A stretch of 64,000 nucleotides of DNA from Crocodylus rhombifer (taxonomy: Eukaryota > Chordata > Crocodylia > Crocodylidae). Where the stretch lies: NCBI GenBank assembly GCA_038503035.1, contig JAVSML010025211.1, forward strand, positions 682,001 to 746,000. Direction: 5' to 3'. The notes below the pieces were generated by a model that was given only the letters and a program-made list of their open reading frames with translations, made no database searches and had not been told where the DNA came from. Shown piece by piece: positions 1 through 12,575 of the stretch. Every line of letters begins with the position of its first letter. Positions within the stretch are counted from its first letter, which is position 1. A program made the position numbers and the translations under genes.

Positions 1-2180
1 CCCTGATGGCAGAGATGCACCCTTGGCTATTCCCTTAGCCAAGTTATGACCTTACTTAAAAAAAAAAAAATCAAAGTTTGTGTATACCTTCTCCACAGAT
101 TTAAGTTGTATGTTCCTGTACCTTTCCTGAAATTGCTCCTCCTAGCCATCAGAGATCATTATGCTGTCTGGCACAAGCAGTGAGACAGGCTCTCTGTGAT
201 CTCCCAGGCAGTTAGAAGGGGCATTCAGGCAGCTGGAGGAAGCAGAGATGCAGTCAGATGGGGATCACTGGTGAGACATGGGAAGAGAGAGGCTTAGTTG
301 TGGAGAGAAGCAGAGGGGAAAGGTGCATGGGACAAGAGAAGAGTGGGTAAGATGGGAAAGGAACAGGCTTGTAAAGGATGGAATCAGGGTAAAAAGTAGC
401 TATCCATCGGTGGTCATTATCCATCAAAGTGTAACTAGATCCAGGTGTTTCTGAGTTTCTACATTCCTTTACTGTCAGCTGATAGCCATTGATAAAAGGT
501 GCATCTCATCTCTCTCTACCGGTTGATTGACATTCTCAGCCTGCTACTGGTCATTCCTTTCCCTTAAACCATAGAGACTCATACTCCAGGTACTATATTA
601 GGGTCTCAAACATGCTGAGGAATGATGCTGGGGATCAATATGCTCTCCCACTATAGGAATTATATATTTTTAAAATATCTTTGGAAATCATATCAAAAGA
701 TATGTTAAAAGAAAGGTCAGGTTGCAAAATCAAGCACCCAGGAGTTAGAAACTACAGAATTAAAATTGGGAATACTAATGCAGCCTTTGCATATGTGTTA
801 TGATGGAGTCTTTAATAAAATCATCATAGTCTGTTTTTACAGACATTTTAATAGAAATAAAGAACTTTCTTTTGCCAGGTGTTTTTCCATAGCAATAAAT
901 ATAATAGGAAGTCTCAGAGCAAAAGTGGACCTATTTTAAGCCACCCAGCCCACACGGGACTGGAGCCAAATCGTTCCAACCCACAACTTGTAAAGGTTGC
1001 TAGCTGCTGATTTAGATAGTTCATGAATCCACTTTTACAGGTATCTTCCTAGGTCTCACTTCATAAGGTGTCATTTCAGGGTACTGTGGTCTGTGTTCAT
1101 TGTGAATTCCATATCCAGTAAGTGTGGGTGACAGGTCTTGAGAGCTTTAACAAGAGTAAGACACTTCTTCAGTTCTTAAGCCTTGGGGTATATCTGCACT
1201 GCAGTGACAGAGCAGTCAGTCACACCACAAAGGAAATAACACCCTCCCTCCCCTACACTCCCACCTCCTGCCTCATACAAGTCAACACCAGAAATGAGGT
1301 GTTGAGAACACTTACAAGCCATTGTGCCTCCTCCAGGTTTGTAGGATCCTTCCAATCCTTTATTATGTTTAGTTTGGGGGGCTGAGGCTCACAGACCACC
1401 CTCACAGACTCCATGTTCCAGGCAGGTGATCACATTCCTTGCAAACTGACATTTGTTTCCTTCAAGTTTTAAGCCTGACTCTTGTCTTCACTGCTGCGGT
1501 GCCCAACGTCATGTGACTAAGCCTGTGGCAGTCCATGAAATGCTTTACTCCCCTCCTCCCATTTCCTGCACAATACCTCTATATACTTTTTCAGTTTTAA
1601 AGTGGTTCAGGTATGGATTAAATACACTTAGAAGTATAACAGTGTATTAGATACCTTGCTAGTCAGGGTCACTGACTTTGTGAAGGCATTACTACTTCTT
1701 ATAACTTGTGATGTACAACATTGTCACTAAACATGCTTTCCTTTTGTTATAGTGGGTCTTAGGAATCATGCCAGGGCAAGAGGCTTAGCAAAAACAAAAC
1801 TTGCAGGGGTTCTGTAAACGGTGCTTCCAGGTTAGCAGTTATTCGACTTTGAAAGTGCAGATACAAATTGCATTCTTGGCATCTCCTTCAAACAATGTCT
1901 ACCTTTGTCCAAAACAAAAATATTTTTTAAACCACTGTCACCTGCTAGCATGCTGCCTTTCACACTGGGGGGCTGTTGCCTTCTGCTCATTACAGTTAAC
2001 ATGAACTTTAAAAAAAATCTGTTCAACAGCTTGATACCAGCAAGTGGGGGAGGAGTCTTTTATTTGTTCAGTTTCCATGGCAGTTGTCAACCTTTCTAGA
2101 TTCAGGGCATTGCTCCTCAACTTTTCTGAATTTGGTGGAGCTCCAGTTGAGAACCACTTTTGTGCTGCCTCAGCTTACCT
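1..2180. other. Unassigned AT-rich sequence
   Basis: I see no recognisable gene, RNA gene or structured repeat in this stretch. Short open frames occur on both strands but none shows a known motif or plausible splice context. A short region just before the hAT element at 2181 has wording similar to hAT ends but no usable terminal repeat. Confidence 0.5.
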
Positions 2181-2579
2181 CAGTGGTTCTCAGCTGGGTT
2201 TTGTTGTCACTATGGCCAGGAAAAACTGCTGTGTGTACCTTTTGGGACAGACCTTTTTGCAGGGCTACAACATACATGCATTTTCCTGCCTCTTTAGGGT
2301 TGCCTGAAAGCATAAGGCAGAGTCGGGTCATACTGCAACCCTTCCTGGTCCAACCCTGCACAGCATTTCCTGGAAACAGGTGAACTGTGCTGCATCCCCC
2401 TGTTTCTGGGAGGTATGTGTGGGGAGGGGAGCAGGGTGGCAGACCAGGTAGGGCTGCCACACAAGCTGGCTCTCCTGTCTGCTTTAGGATTACCAGAGAA
2501 CACGAAGGAGGCAGGAGAGCAAGGGCGTGCCTCAGCCCTTCCCGGTCTGGCGGTGCAGAAGCCCAGGTGAGAATCACTG
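2181..2579. mobile_element. Non-autonomous hAT (Charlie-type ends), about 0.4 kb
   Basis: The block begins CAGTGGTTCTCAGCTGGG and ends in the reverse complement of CAGTGATTCTCACCTGGG, an 18-bp inverted repeat with two mismatches. CAGTGGTTCTCA is the typical end of Charlie-type hAT transposons (family knowledge). The interior is GC-rich and gives open frames on both strands, which I read as compositional rather than coding. The flanking 8 bases (gcttacct and ttccatgg) do not match, so the target duplication has decayed or one end is mis-set. Confidence 0.65.
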
Positions 2580-3334
2580 TTCCATGGCCACTAACTTGTG
2601 CCTGCATCACCTAGGATTCCCAAATGACTTCCTGTCCAAATACTAGGCAGGCCCACCCATGCCTGCTTAGTTTTCCAGATCCAATGAGAGACCGCACATT
2701 CAGCCTGGCAGGACTATAGACCAAGCTACAGTAATGTATAATTTATAGATACGTAAGACTCCTTCACATTATATAATATATTCTCCATTCTGTGTGTGTA
2801 TGTAACTCCCATTCAATTTAGTAGCAATTATGCCTGTTCATGGAGAGATGAATAACTCCTATGTTTAGCCTCTTACAAAGCATATGCTGTTACACTATGT
2901 ATTGTAAATGATTAAGTGGTAGGAACAGTAACTGTGTATCTGATCCAGATTTTAGCAAAAGAGTCTTTATTGAATTGCAAACTGTAAAACGTTATAGTAG
3001 GCAAGATCCCACAGGTATTTTTCATTATGAGGCTAAATTAAAAGTATGTATGTTTTTAAGTATCTTGGAAGTATTTGTAACTTAAATTACTTGCAAATAT
3101 TTTGCTTGTTGGGCAGAGGACCACAATTCGACAGTGTTAATTAAAACGATTTGACAATGTTAATTGATAAGATTGTTTTTTAAATAAAATTTGTTTCATT
3201 TCAATGCTTTATCTTACTTTGCCTTTTTTCACTTTGCTGCTGTGATTACTTTTAGTTTTATCAAGTGTGGGTTTTTCAGTATTCTCCCCACTGTGAGTGG
3301 CTGCTATTCCTCCTAGAAATGCATTTGTATTGAT
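2580..3334. other. Unassigned AT-rich sequence
   Basis: No gene or repeat recognised. The composition is typical of vertebrate intergenic or intronic DNA. Confidence 0.45.
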
Positions 3335-3515
3335 CTCAGGTATCCAGGTTGTAGCCCTATTGGTCTAAAGGAAAAAGCAATCAAGGCTTGTGGACAGAGT
3401 GATATCTTTTATTAGACCAACAAGATTTTTGCCAAAAAATTGTTTAAAGAATTTTCTTTGCAAAAATCTTGTTGGTCTTATAAAAGATATCACCTCTGTC
3501 CACAAGCCCTGTTTG
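3335..3515. repeat. Penelope-type repeat forming a near-perfect palindrome
   Basis: A left arm at 3385-3432 (GGCTTGTGGACAGAG onward) is repeated in inverse at 3460-3508, with one base gap and one mismatch over about 48 bp and a 27-bp spacer. Upstream is TAGCCCTATTGGTCTAAAGG. The phrases ATCTTTTATTAGACCAAC and GTTGGTC..ATAAAAGATAT belong to a widespread amniote repeat that I associate with Penelope-like element ends; that family name is from memory. No protein-coding part is present. Confidence 0.5.
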
Positions 3516-4955
3516 CATTGATCTAAAATTAGAATTGTTACCATGTTTTTGCTTATTAAATACTGCTCAAATATTTTAATGTTGAGGACTTTTTGTGGTG
3601 TACATTGCAGTAAATTCTTAAGTAACTTGATAGATTTGCATCCTTTGCTAACTCTTTCATAAAAATAATTTTATTCTCCTTAATTTTATAATAAATAAAG
3701 AATGACGTTATGTTGCTATTTTTGAAGGTTCATATAGATTTGAAATATGAAGGTATGTTATGAAGTGTCTCAATGTTATGTAAAGATTAGAAAAATGTAT
3801 AGGTAAAAAGTGGTTAAAGGATGTATGTTGATATGAAATTACAATGTGCTATAGAAAGGCTAAGTATTCTAGGCAGACCTGGTAGCATTGCCTGTAGTTA
3901 AGATTGTTTGATGCATTTTGGTAAAAGATCTTATTCAGTTGCCTGACGCTTTCCATTAAAAGACCTTGTTTCAGTTGCCAAACTTTATCTGTTTAGACTG
4001 AAATTTGCCATTCTGAGTGTCTCTCAGGCTGAATTATTTTGAAAAAAAATCAGAATGATTCAGCTATTTCCAAAAACATAGAGGAAAACATTTTTCCATG
4101 CAAAAAAATTCTGTCGAGCTTTTTAAAAGATTTACTACTCACACAGGTGCCAGTATATCTAAGGAATTTCTGGTTTTTTTTAAAAAGCTAGGAAGCTACA
4201 CATAAAAATTTACTTGGAAAGAACATACTAAGTTAGTTAATCTACAGTTAGGGAATGTTGCAATTAAGGTTGCTTCTGCATATGTATTCTGATACAGACT
4301 TTAATTACATAATCATATACATTTTTTAAATGAAATGAATCTGCAATGGGGACAAATCAGAGTATATTGTCTGTACGACTGCTGCTTCCTTTGTTGAATA
4401 CATTGGGAGGCATGTAACTAATATGGATTGGGAATGCAGGCTGAGAAAGAAGAGTCTCATGCTCAAGGCAGTTGAACAGTGCCCTGGGGAATTGGATTCC
4501 ATCCTGTTTTTTACCCTAGAGTTCCTATGGGATACTGGGCAAGTCACTTAAACTAAACTTTTCGCATATGATCATTAATTGTGCATTACTCGTTTTCTAG
4601 GTGTCTGTATTAAAACTATGCTAGGACTTGCAGCTGCAGCTGCAGCTACAGTCAAAGGGAGCTGTGCTTTGAACATATTAAGTATTGTATAGTATTCAAT
4701 ACAGCGTTTGCTGTAGCGTGATTGGAATCATGTTGGGCAGAGCACTTTTAATTCTATGAATCAGTGATTCTAATATGTGTCAGCAAAATAAAAATAGCAA
4801 AGTGAAAAGCCTGTGCAGAGTCCTGTCAAAACTCTCTGGATGGTTTTGGTACTTCCTTGTATTTTTAAGGCAATGTCAGAATGATGCTGTAGCTGTGATG
4901 GTCTAGAAATTATGCAAGACAAGGTTCTTTCTACACAAGGAAGGTGAGAATGACC
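3516..4955. other. Unassigned AT-rich sequence
   Basis: No gene recognised. A short run of GCAGCT repeats (about 4630-4650) is the only simple repeat that stands out. Confidence 0.45.
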
Positions 4956-5175
4956 CTCTTCCGTTTTGATAGGCCTTGATCTCCCAGAAATCAGCTTCTT
5001 TTGTTCTGTTAATTGTGTGTCTGCTACCCCTGAGAATTTCTCTCAGCCCCTCCTCTCTTCTGTTTCACTATGCTGTGCCTGGCTTCCTGTGATCAGAGAC
5101 CTGAGGAAGAGTGCCTTGCATTCGTCTAACTTTATCCTAGCGACACAGTTGGTCCAATAAATAGACAATACCCTA
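4956..5175 (+). repeat. Penelope-type repeat with degenerate hammerhead ribozyme motif
   Basis: The stretch ends ACAGTTGGTCCAATAAATAG, the standard tail of an abundant sauropsid repeat. At 5101-5107 it reads CTGAGGA, fitting the hammerhead core box CUGANGA. GAGTGC (5109-5114) then pairs with GCATTC (5118-5123) as stem II with one G-U pair. The next core box should be GAAA but reads GTCT, so the motif cannot be active. Hammerhead motifs are known in the pseudo-LTRs of Penelope-like elements. Assignment here is inference from motif order. Confidence 0.5.
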
Positions 5176-8000
5176 AGAAATCCTTGCTTCTCTTGCATTT
5201 TTACTCATTAATTCTACTAACCAGCAGAAAAAATAAACCCTGTACATCTTTTGATTCTAATTAACAGCTGATTCTATAAAGCAAGATGCTAATAAGTGGC
5301 AAAAATACACACAGTACAATACTTTTGGCATTTGGTGACTGATTTTATTAAGCAAGATTCTAAAAACCAACAGACACCATATTCTGAAAACCCCCCCAAG
5401 TACCAGGTGTCTCAAACTAGGTTCTAAAAATTAGTGGAAATATTTGATCCTAACATTTGCTTTCTTTGGAGCTGCAGTTTTGTTCTCTGTTGCATTGGGT
5501 GTTGGGAATGTAATTTATTGTCTGTGAAACCCTCAGGTACTACAGTGGTAGGTGTCATAGAAAGGCCCATGAGGAAAGTGCTCATTTGTTGAATACCATC
5601 TATCCTGAGCACTGAATAAGATTAGTGTCCTAGGCAAATATAGTATTTGGGAAGATGATTAAAATGTTTCATATTATATAGGCATAAAGGCCTAAATTAC
5701 CATAGCAAAGGTAAATGTACATTTGACATTTCCTAACTCCCTGCCTTTTAATGTCAATAATGTTCTTTTAATATATTTCTGTCATAATAATTAGTATTAT
5801 AGTAATTTGTATTGAATGTTACTCTCTTTTAAAATCTACTTTGTTCAAAATGGGCTGTTACTTAAAGGGATCTTTTTATCACCATTGAACATGCTGTATA
5901 AAAATGGTTCTTTGGTCAAAACTTGGAGTCAAGGAAATGGATACAAATCAACTTTGTCTTAAATAAGAACTCTTGAAAATGGATTTTCAAGGTTGTGGTG
6001 TTGTCACAGATTCATCATAGAAACAGATCAGAATCCCCTTAAGAGGCACATGAAAATGAGCCGTTTCTTTTGAATGGACAACATAGTGAAGTTGTCAACT
6101 TTGGGCAATTCTTTTGGAAAGGCACTTGGCAGGGAACTTTAACCATGGTAGGGAAATGGGAGTACATACCATACTAACTAGCATGAGCATCCTGGTTGCA
6201 GCCACCACAGCCCAGCATATTTTGATCCAAAGCTGTATCATTATGTTGGTAGCTGGTCTTTTCCCTCAACTTCATTCAGATGAGACAATGAGCAGGAAGT
6301 GGATCTCACTCATAACTATCTTGAGGGGTACTTTGAAACAACTCCTGAGATGTGAACCTAAGGCTCCTGTTATCTTCCTTCTGCCAAGTATGTTTATCTC
6401 TACCTTATTTATCTCTAACTTACTATTAACAGTGTGTGTCCTGTTTAATAAGAATATGATTTAGCCAGCTAGGGCATACACCTGCCTTTGCAATACTTGC
6501 CTGTGCCTGATGTAGCAAGCTAAATTAATGCCTGAACAGTCTAAATCTACTAAAAGTTTTCTAGATGGTTAACACATTTACACAATGCTTGTGGCTTTCT
6601 AGCAACTATAATTTGAGCACTGGAGCGAGAGCTGCACTTTCATATCTTCTACGCTTTTTCTCTGTCCTCCTTTGTGAGTATTTATCATGTTTAATCTTGA
6701 GATGAAACAGGACTAGACTTTAACAATGTAACTTGAGAGCTAAGATCTGCCACCTAAAATTTTTTCACAATAAGGATATTTGATACCATCTGAGGGCTGG
6801 CCGAACAAAAGTTTTCTGTTTCAGAAATTGATATTGGGGAGAGTTGGGGGCAGTGAGGGGGAGACTGTTAGAAAATCTGTGTTTAAACATATTTTCATTG
6901 TTTTCTGCTTTTTGTTTGTGTGTGTTTACTGACTTCGGGGGTGATGTACTATAAGTGGAACCAAATTTTTGGCAATAGAATCCAAATTCCAGAACTGAAC
7001 TCAGAATAGCTTCATGAGGGCACATGGAGGTGGCTTTGTAGTTCTCTTTGCACGAACAGTGCTTTGATGTTCCATCCTTTTTGCAGACTTGACCCTCTGG
7101 ATCATTAGGTTTTAATGGAAATATTGATATGAACCAATAAATTCACTAATGGTTTTTATACTGCAATATTGACTTGCTGGACTTCAAACTAAGAATCATG
7201 TTTAGTTTTCTTTACTTATATTAAAAGTTCAAAAGATTTTCTTCCCAATTTAATTTAAATGATTTGATTTCTTGTGATTCTTTTCAAACTCCTATTGCTG
7301 GCATTCCTGCACTGTTGTCTTCAATCAGTCTTGTAATTGGAGAGCCTCTAGATGTCCTTTGAAACCAGTAGCTGTCAGATCTCATCTCTTACCAGTAGTC
7401 ATTGTCTATCTTTTATAGCTCAAACTTCGAAATTTTTTGTTTCCTTAACCACCCCCTCTCCCCCCCCAAACACAACCCCATTCATCCTGGTAGTTCTGGA
7501 AACAATAATTTACAGAGAAGAATCCTTGTTAACTCATTTCAAGAAAGGTAAAGGGATAGTAGAATTTCTTTATTACCTTTTACCATTGCAGAATTTTTGG
7601 TGCTAATACTTTTACACTGGTCAAACCACAGTGAACCCCATGGGCATGTAGCTTTCTGATTCCAATCCAGTCTGGAATGTGTATCATCTTCTATCATTTG
7701 TTATTGATTCCAGTTTAAAGAGCCAACTTCACAACTGGTTTTATGAATGATTTTCCCAAATGTAATTGTATTCTTTCTATCTTCCTTTTAACTTTAGATC
7801 TCTCTGAATGGAGAAGAAACATCCAAGAGGGTCATGCTGCACATGAAAGGCTAGGACACATTACACTGTCCTATTGATTCAGTTTCAACTGTCTAAATAA
7901 TTATTTAGCCAAGTACAAATATGAAAATTCTGGTCAGAATTATAGGTAAGTCAAATAAAAAAAGATGAGTTTCACAACAGGTATTTCCATTTAGCACAGC

Positions 8001-8003
<3 letters not shown>
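5176..8003. other. Unassigned AT-rich sequence
   Basis: No recognisable gene. A 116-codon open frame at 6114-6464 on the plus strand shows no family resemblance, no strong start context and no flanking splice pattern, so I treat it as chance. Confidence 0.45.

Positions 8004-8036
<33 letters not shown>
8004..8036. repeat. (TG)n microsatellite
   Basis: About sixteen uninterrupted TG units, followed by a TATGT break. The minus-strand frame across it encodes a Thr-His run that is purely a product of the dinucleotide repeat. Confidence 0.97.
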
Positions 8037-8040
<4 letters not shown>

Positions 8041-9134
8041 TTCCACCTCAGATTATAAAATGTAATTTCTGTGTTTAGCTGAAACATCACTGTTCTATAC
8101 TTATATTTCTTAATTGCCCTCTTCTGATGCTATTGTTTATTTTTGTGTTTGGTTTTTAAACTCTTTAGAACACTTTATGAAAACACACTAAAATAATACT
8201 TTTATTGTATAAGAGGGACTGTTTAGCATTGTCACTGTGAAATTATAGAAAGGTGGAATCAAACACTAAAGCACTGGTGTGCAGAAAAGAATGCAACAAC
8301 TCAGATCTTTTTCCTAAAAGATATGTTCTAGTTTAAACAGGAATTAACCTGAGGATGTAAGACGGCCTGTTATAAGAAGGTCAGAATTCCTTCTGGCACT
8401 CATTTTTTCTGACTTTTTAATCTGAGTCTGGGCAAATGGCTGCTCATCAAAGGAAATTATGTTTGCATTATGTAAATTATGATGATAAACCAGTTATTAC
8501 TGCAGAACAGTAGTTTTAGAAAAGGGTGCATAATAAATTAGAAGAAAAGGCTATTAGGAACTTGAAGAGTAGCAGAAAGATCTGAACCAGACAAAGCATT
8601 ATTAGTCCAGGGAAGTTAAAAACAAACAAACAAACAAACAACAACAAATAACAAAGCAAAGGTTTAGTTAGTGTGAGCTAAATACAGACACAGTACAGAT
8701 GTATCAAATGTCTATGAAAAAATCAAACTACCCAGGAAGAGAAAGGAGATAAGTATAAAAACATCCAGTCCATCACTAAAGTGTTTAACAATAGTACACC
8801 CATGGGGTAGAACGTAAGAGACTGGCTAGGCTATGTAGCAAAGCTAACTTGCAGTCAAATGACCTTCTAGGTTAAAAATCATCAGATCATCTATAATCCT
8901 GAGAGCAATTTAAAAAAACTTGGGTGGAGAAAGATTTGGTCATTGAAGATCACATACATACAAACAAAATGATCAATACAATCCATTGTGATGAGTAATT
9001 TTTGTACAGTTTTAAGTAAAATGTTTAAATGAATAGAAACAATGTACTGAAGCCAGCAGAATTCACTGAAATACTCTACTTTAAAAAGCTCTTATAGAAT
9101 CATATGAAAGTAAAGCTGGAATGGACCTCATTGC
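8037..9134. other. Unassigned AT-rich sequence with (CAAA)n tract
   Basis: Nothing gene-like. A (CAAA)n simple repeat of about five units sits at 8619-8641 and is followed by looser A-rich CAA repeats to about 8660. Confidence 0.5.
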
Positions 9135-9545
9135 TAGGGACAGAAGTTACACATAAAGTGGTTTAAGTGATCAGAAACTGGTTTAAACCTGTAACAGAAC
9201 AGAAGTTTACTGAACATAAACCAGTTTCAAAATAGCTGAAACTGGTTTTAGATAAACCTGGTTGAATGTAGTATCAGACTTAACTGATTTGGGTCAAACT
9301 GGTTTATGAAACTTGTCCCAGACCCCTTCCTGGTTCAAGTTAAACCATAGTCACCCAGCATCCAGCATGCTTTCCAGCTCTGAGCTGGGGTGTGCTGTCT
9401 GCTCTAGCACAGCAGGGCTGGGGCAGGGAGGAGGAAGAGAGGCAGGGACTGCCCCCACCCCCCACCAGGAAAACATTGTCTGGGTTCTAGGGCCAGGGGG
9501 GTTAAGCCCCACTTCTCCTGAGTACAGAGCTCTCCTGCTCTGCTA
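9135..9545 (-). mobile_element. hAT-like repeat copy A (3'-type end only)
   Basis: It starts TAGGGACAGAAGTTACACAT and continues with many AAACTGG/AAACCAG half-sites. The same succession of phrases appears in reverse orientation at 35285-35506 and more degenerately at 49925-50087, defining a family. Here only one end is present: the GGGCTGAAC.. end seen in copies at 34405 and 49661 is missing, so this copy is truncated around 9545. Confidence 0.6.
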
Positions 9546-11335
9546 AACTTACTGAAAGTTAGTGCTGGCTGCTGCTGTGGAATACAAATTCCAGAGACAT
9601 CTGGAGGCAGGAGTAGGAAGCGATGATCAACTTTGCAGAGTCCTGCTGCTGTAATTCTGGACAGTAGAACTGAAACTCATGTTCAATGATCTGTTTGCCT
9701 CCAAAGGGAATCTCCACCTGCCTCTGGATGATAGTTGTGAGTAAGCTACTTGAGCTCTAACTAGATATATAGCTTGCAGTAACTAAGATGTGTGATCTAA
9801 GGCTACCACGCCACTGTTTGCTCTAAGGTATTTCTCAGATACTGTTCTACCCTGTACCCTATTCCAAACCTACTCCTTGTAACCAATAATGTTATCCTCT
9901 GTACTTAGCATGGGAGACTTACTGGGAGAGGGTCTAGAGTATGCCTTGGGGATCCCCTTGGTTTGGCTGACTAAGGGAGATCACTATTGGTGCTTCAGAC
10001 TGAGGGAAGCACCCCAAGTTCTTGCAGTGGGTCAAGTACCTCTCAAGGATTACTAAGCCTGTGTTTCCCAGGAGTCACAGGGCCAAGATCCTGAGTGGTG
10101 GCAGCATTACCCCAGGCTTTCAGGTGTGCTCCAGGAAGGCGGTCAGCTGGACACAAAGTGCCCCCAGGAAGGCACTTGGAGCCTGAAAGGTGGTCAGGCA
10201 TAGTGAGGTGGGTAGCTTAAAGCAGGAGCACCCCCTACTGGCCCACCACACAACATGCCCCAGCAGGGGTGAGTGGTGGGTACCAGAGCCTGAACAGCAG
10301 CAGCAGCCCATGGAGGTAGGCTTGGAGGAGCCTTAAGACTTACCTGGTGATCCTGTTTGGCGAGCAGATGACTGGATCCAGGGTGATGACTATCCTAGAA
10401 AAGGAGAACGGGAGGAGCATCAGAAGCATGCGTGAGAAGGGTAATAAGCACTGTTGCTTTTAGTTCATACTTTTGTTTGAGAGGTCCTGGAGGTAAAACC
10501 CCAGGGTTCCTGGACCTGCCCAGCTTTGGGCAAAAGCCTATTTGCTTTTCTCTTTCTTAAAGACACAGAGGTTTATTTTGGAACACTTGTAAAGAGGGGC
10601 TTTGTAAAGAGACTCTCTGCCTCTATTTACCTGATCTGAATTTTGACATTGGATTGGTGTTGGCAGGGTGTAGGGGAGGTGGAGTCCCAAGAGACAGCAC
10701 CAGGTCTGGCTAAGGGGTGAAGCTAGGAGATAGAAAATCTTCCTCCCTCAATAAACATCAAGTCATGGCAGGAAAGAGCCTTCAGTATCCTTAGGAGTCA
10801 AATTAATTGGCCAAACTGTCTATCTGGAAAGGTATAGAAGCAGAAGACCAGCATGAATTGGGTAAATGCCTGGCCAAGGACCCACATGGTCAGATACACA
10901 TACTGTATTAAATTAAGTACTTGTGCTATAAAATAAACAAAATGTTATAAAGTACAATTCAGGGCCTGGTATTAACCTTCCAGAAATGTCAAGTATAGGC
11001 TTGTGTTCTAACTTGCTCATATATTTGTTTTTTGTTTTGTTTTCAGAACTGACTTTCTTTTGTCTTTCTTTACTTTGTACGACTTTTCTAAAGACAATGT
11101 GGCTACAAGAGTTTAAAAGAAGGTAGAATCTGGTCCATTATTATAACTGTATTGTAATTATTTTAAAATGTTGAAGGTATTGATATTCAGTAAAAGTGCT
11201 GGTGACTGTCTTTCTATTCACTGTAAGTACAGTACTGACAATACAAGCTTTCCTCATCTGAAAGTGCCTCAGTCCTAATCTGGAATAACTATCTCTACAA
11301 TTGAGAGGTCAGTTCTTCTCTATGTTCCTTTACAG
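9546..11335. other. Unassigned block, possibly LTR or ERV-leader derived
   Basis: Between about 9550 and 10800 the base composition is richer in GC than its surroundings and the wording resembles long terminal repeat or retroelement leader sequence (direct short repeats, a CAG run near 10295-10308). I could not find paired TG..CA ends, a primer-binding site or any gag, pol or env reading frame. This is inference only. The remainder to 11335 is plain AT-rich sequence. Confidence 0.25.
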
Positions 11336-11895
11336 CAGTGGTGCTCCACCTTTTTGTTTGTGGGCCCAGATGGGCAGTGCCCTGTCCCAACATGGGCTGG
11401 ATCCAGCCAGGGGACCCAATCTGATAGGTGGAGCTTGTGTGGTGGGGCCCCATTTGGCCATATAGAGGGAGTGAGAGCAGCCCAGTCCTGTGGGGAAAGG
11501 GGGCTTGACTCAGCCCCAACCCAGGTACTAGCAGAGAGGGGGCATGACCCAGTCACAATCCAGCCCCATGGGAGAGAGGATGTGGCCTGGCCTCTGTGGG
11601 GAAGAAAGGGGCATGCTTCAGCCTTGAACCAGCTGTGTAGAGGGAGGTGGTGTGGCCCAGCCTCAGAGGGGGAAGGGAGCATGGCCTGGCCCTATCAGGC
11701 TGTGTGAGAGAGGGTCATGGCCTGGCTCTGACCTACCATGAGGGGCTTGGGATTTTGACAAGGGGAAGGGCTAGCAGTATTAAATACCACTGCTCCCCCC
11801 AGTGCCAAAATTCCCTACCCATGGAGCCCCATGGCTTGGATTCCAAGGCCCTGCAGGCTGCATTTGGCCTATGGGCCAGAAGTTGAACACCCTTG
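11336..11895. mobile_element. Non-autonomous hAT element with 8-bp target duplication
   Basis: The element begins CAGTGGTGCTCCACC and ends GTTGAACACCCTTG, related inverted ends with GGGCCCA/TGGGCC just inside. It is flanked by ctttacag (11328-11335) and ctttacac (11896-11903), an 8-bp target duplication with one mismatch, as expected for hAT insertion. Both flanks fit the hAT target pattern nTnnnnAn. The 560-bp interior is G-rich, internally repetitive and non-coding, so open frames through it are artefacts. Confidence 0.85.
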
Positions 11896-12084
11896 CTTTA
11901 CACAACCAATAAAACTTAGTGATTAATATCAATTATGGCAGCTTTTGTGATATGGACACTATTTCACAGCGAAAATGTACACAACAAACCTTACTTGTGA
12001 AGCTGAGCTATAATGTCATTTGAATTTGTACCAAACTATATCATAATCATACTACAGTCCTGATCTTTAAGGAGGTATGACCTT

Positions 12085-12575
12085 GCTCAGTAAAATGGCT
12101 TTGTCCTGCTCATCCAAATCGGAGCCCTGTCATCTGGCTCTTGGTATATTGTCGTCCAGCCCATGAGGCTCCCCATAGTTCTGCGAGGAGCTCCATAGAC
12201 CATGGCCCGGTGTGCTTGATCTCGTGTGGAGGGTGGTGCTAGGTCTGATCCTGGCACCCAGAGCTGGATAGAGGTGGCTTGGAACCTTGGAGTCCTGACT
12301 CTTGTGTGCCCAGCAGAGGTGGTGTGGGGCCCTGGAGCCTGATCCACACATGTAGGGCCAGGTGGAAGTGGCATGTGGTTCTGGAGCATGATCTCTGCAA
12401 GCAGGCCCAGATGGTGAGGACTTCAAGAGCCCAGATTCCAGCAAATGGAGCCCAGCAGAGGTAGCATGGGGGCTGGGTGGCCTAATCCAGGTATGTGGGG
12501 CTGGGTGGGTGCAGTGCAGGGTTCCTGGGGCTCCTATCGCAGGAAGCAGGACTGGGCAGAGGTGGCATGTCCTCA
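12085..12575. repeat. Degenerate ~50-bp minisatellite, GC-rich, hAT-interior-like
   Basis: From about 12250 the phrase CAGAGGTGG(C/T)(A/G)TG recurs roughly every 50 bases, each time followed by GG..CCTGGAGCCTGA and a CATGTAGGGCC-like segment (about six units). The first 150 bases, with CCTGTCATCTGGC and CCCATGAGGCT, resemble the inner part of the hAT at 24077, so this may be the remnant of such an element's interior. Long overlapping frames here come from the repeat and are not genes. Confidence 0.55.

Noticed and set aside
2181..2579. 8-bp target duplication for this hAT
   Set aside because: gcttacct and ttccatgg do not match, so I did not claim a duplication.
6114..6464. 116-codon plus-strand frame with hydrophobic stretches
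   Set aside because: No known motif, no splice or promoter context; chance frame in unique sequence.
7905..8090. Minus-strand frame with a Thr-His repeat protein
   Set aside because: Entirely produced by the (TG)n microsatellite.
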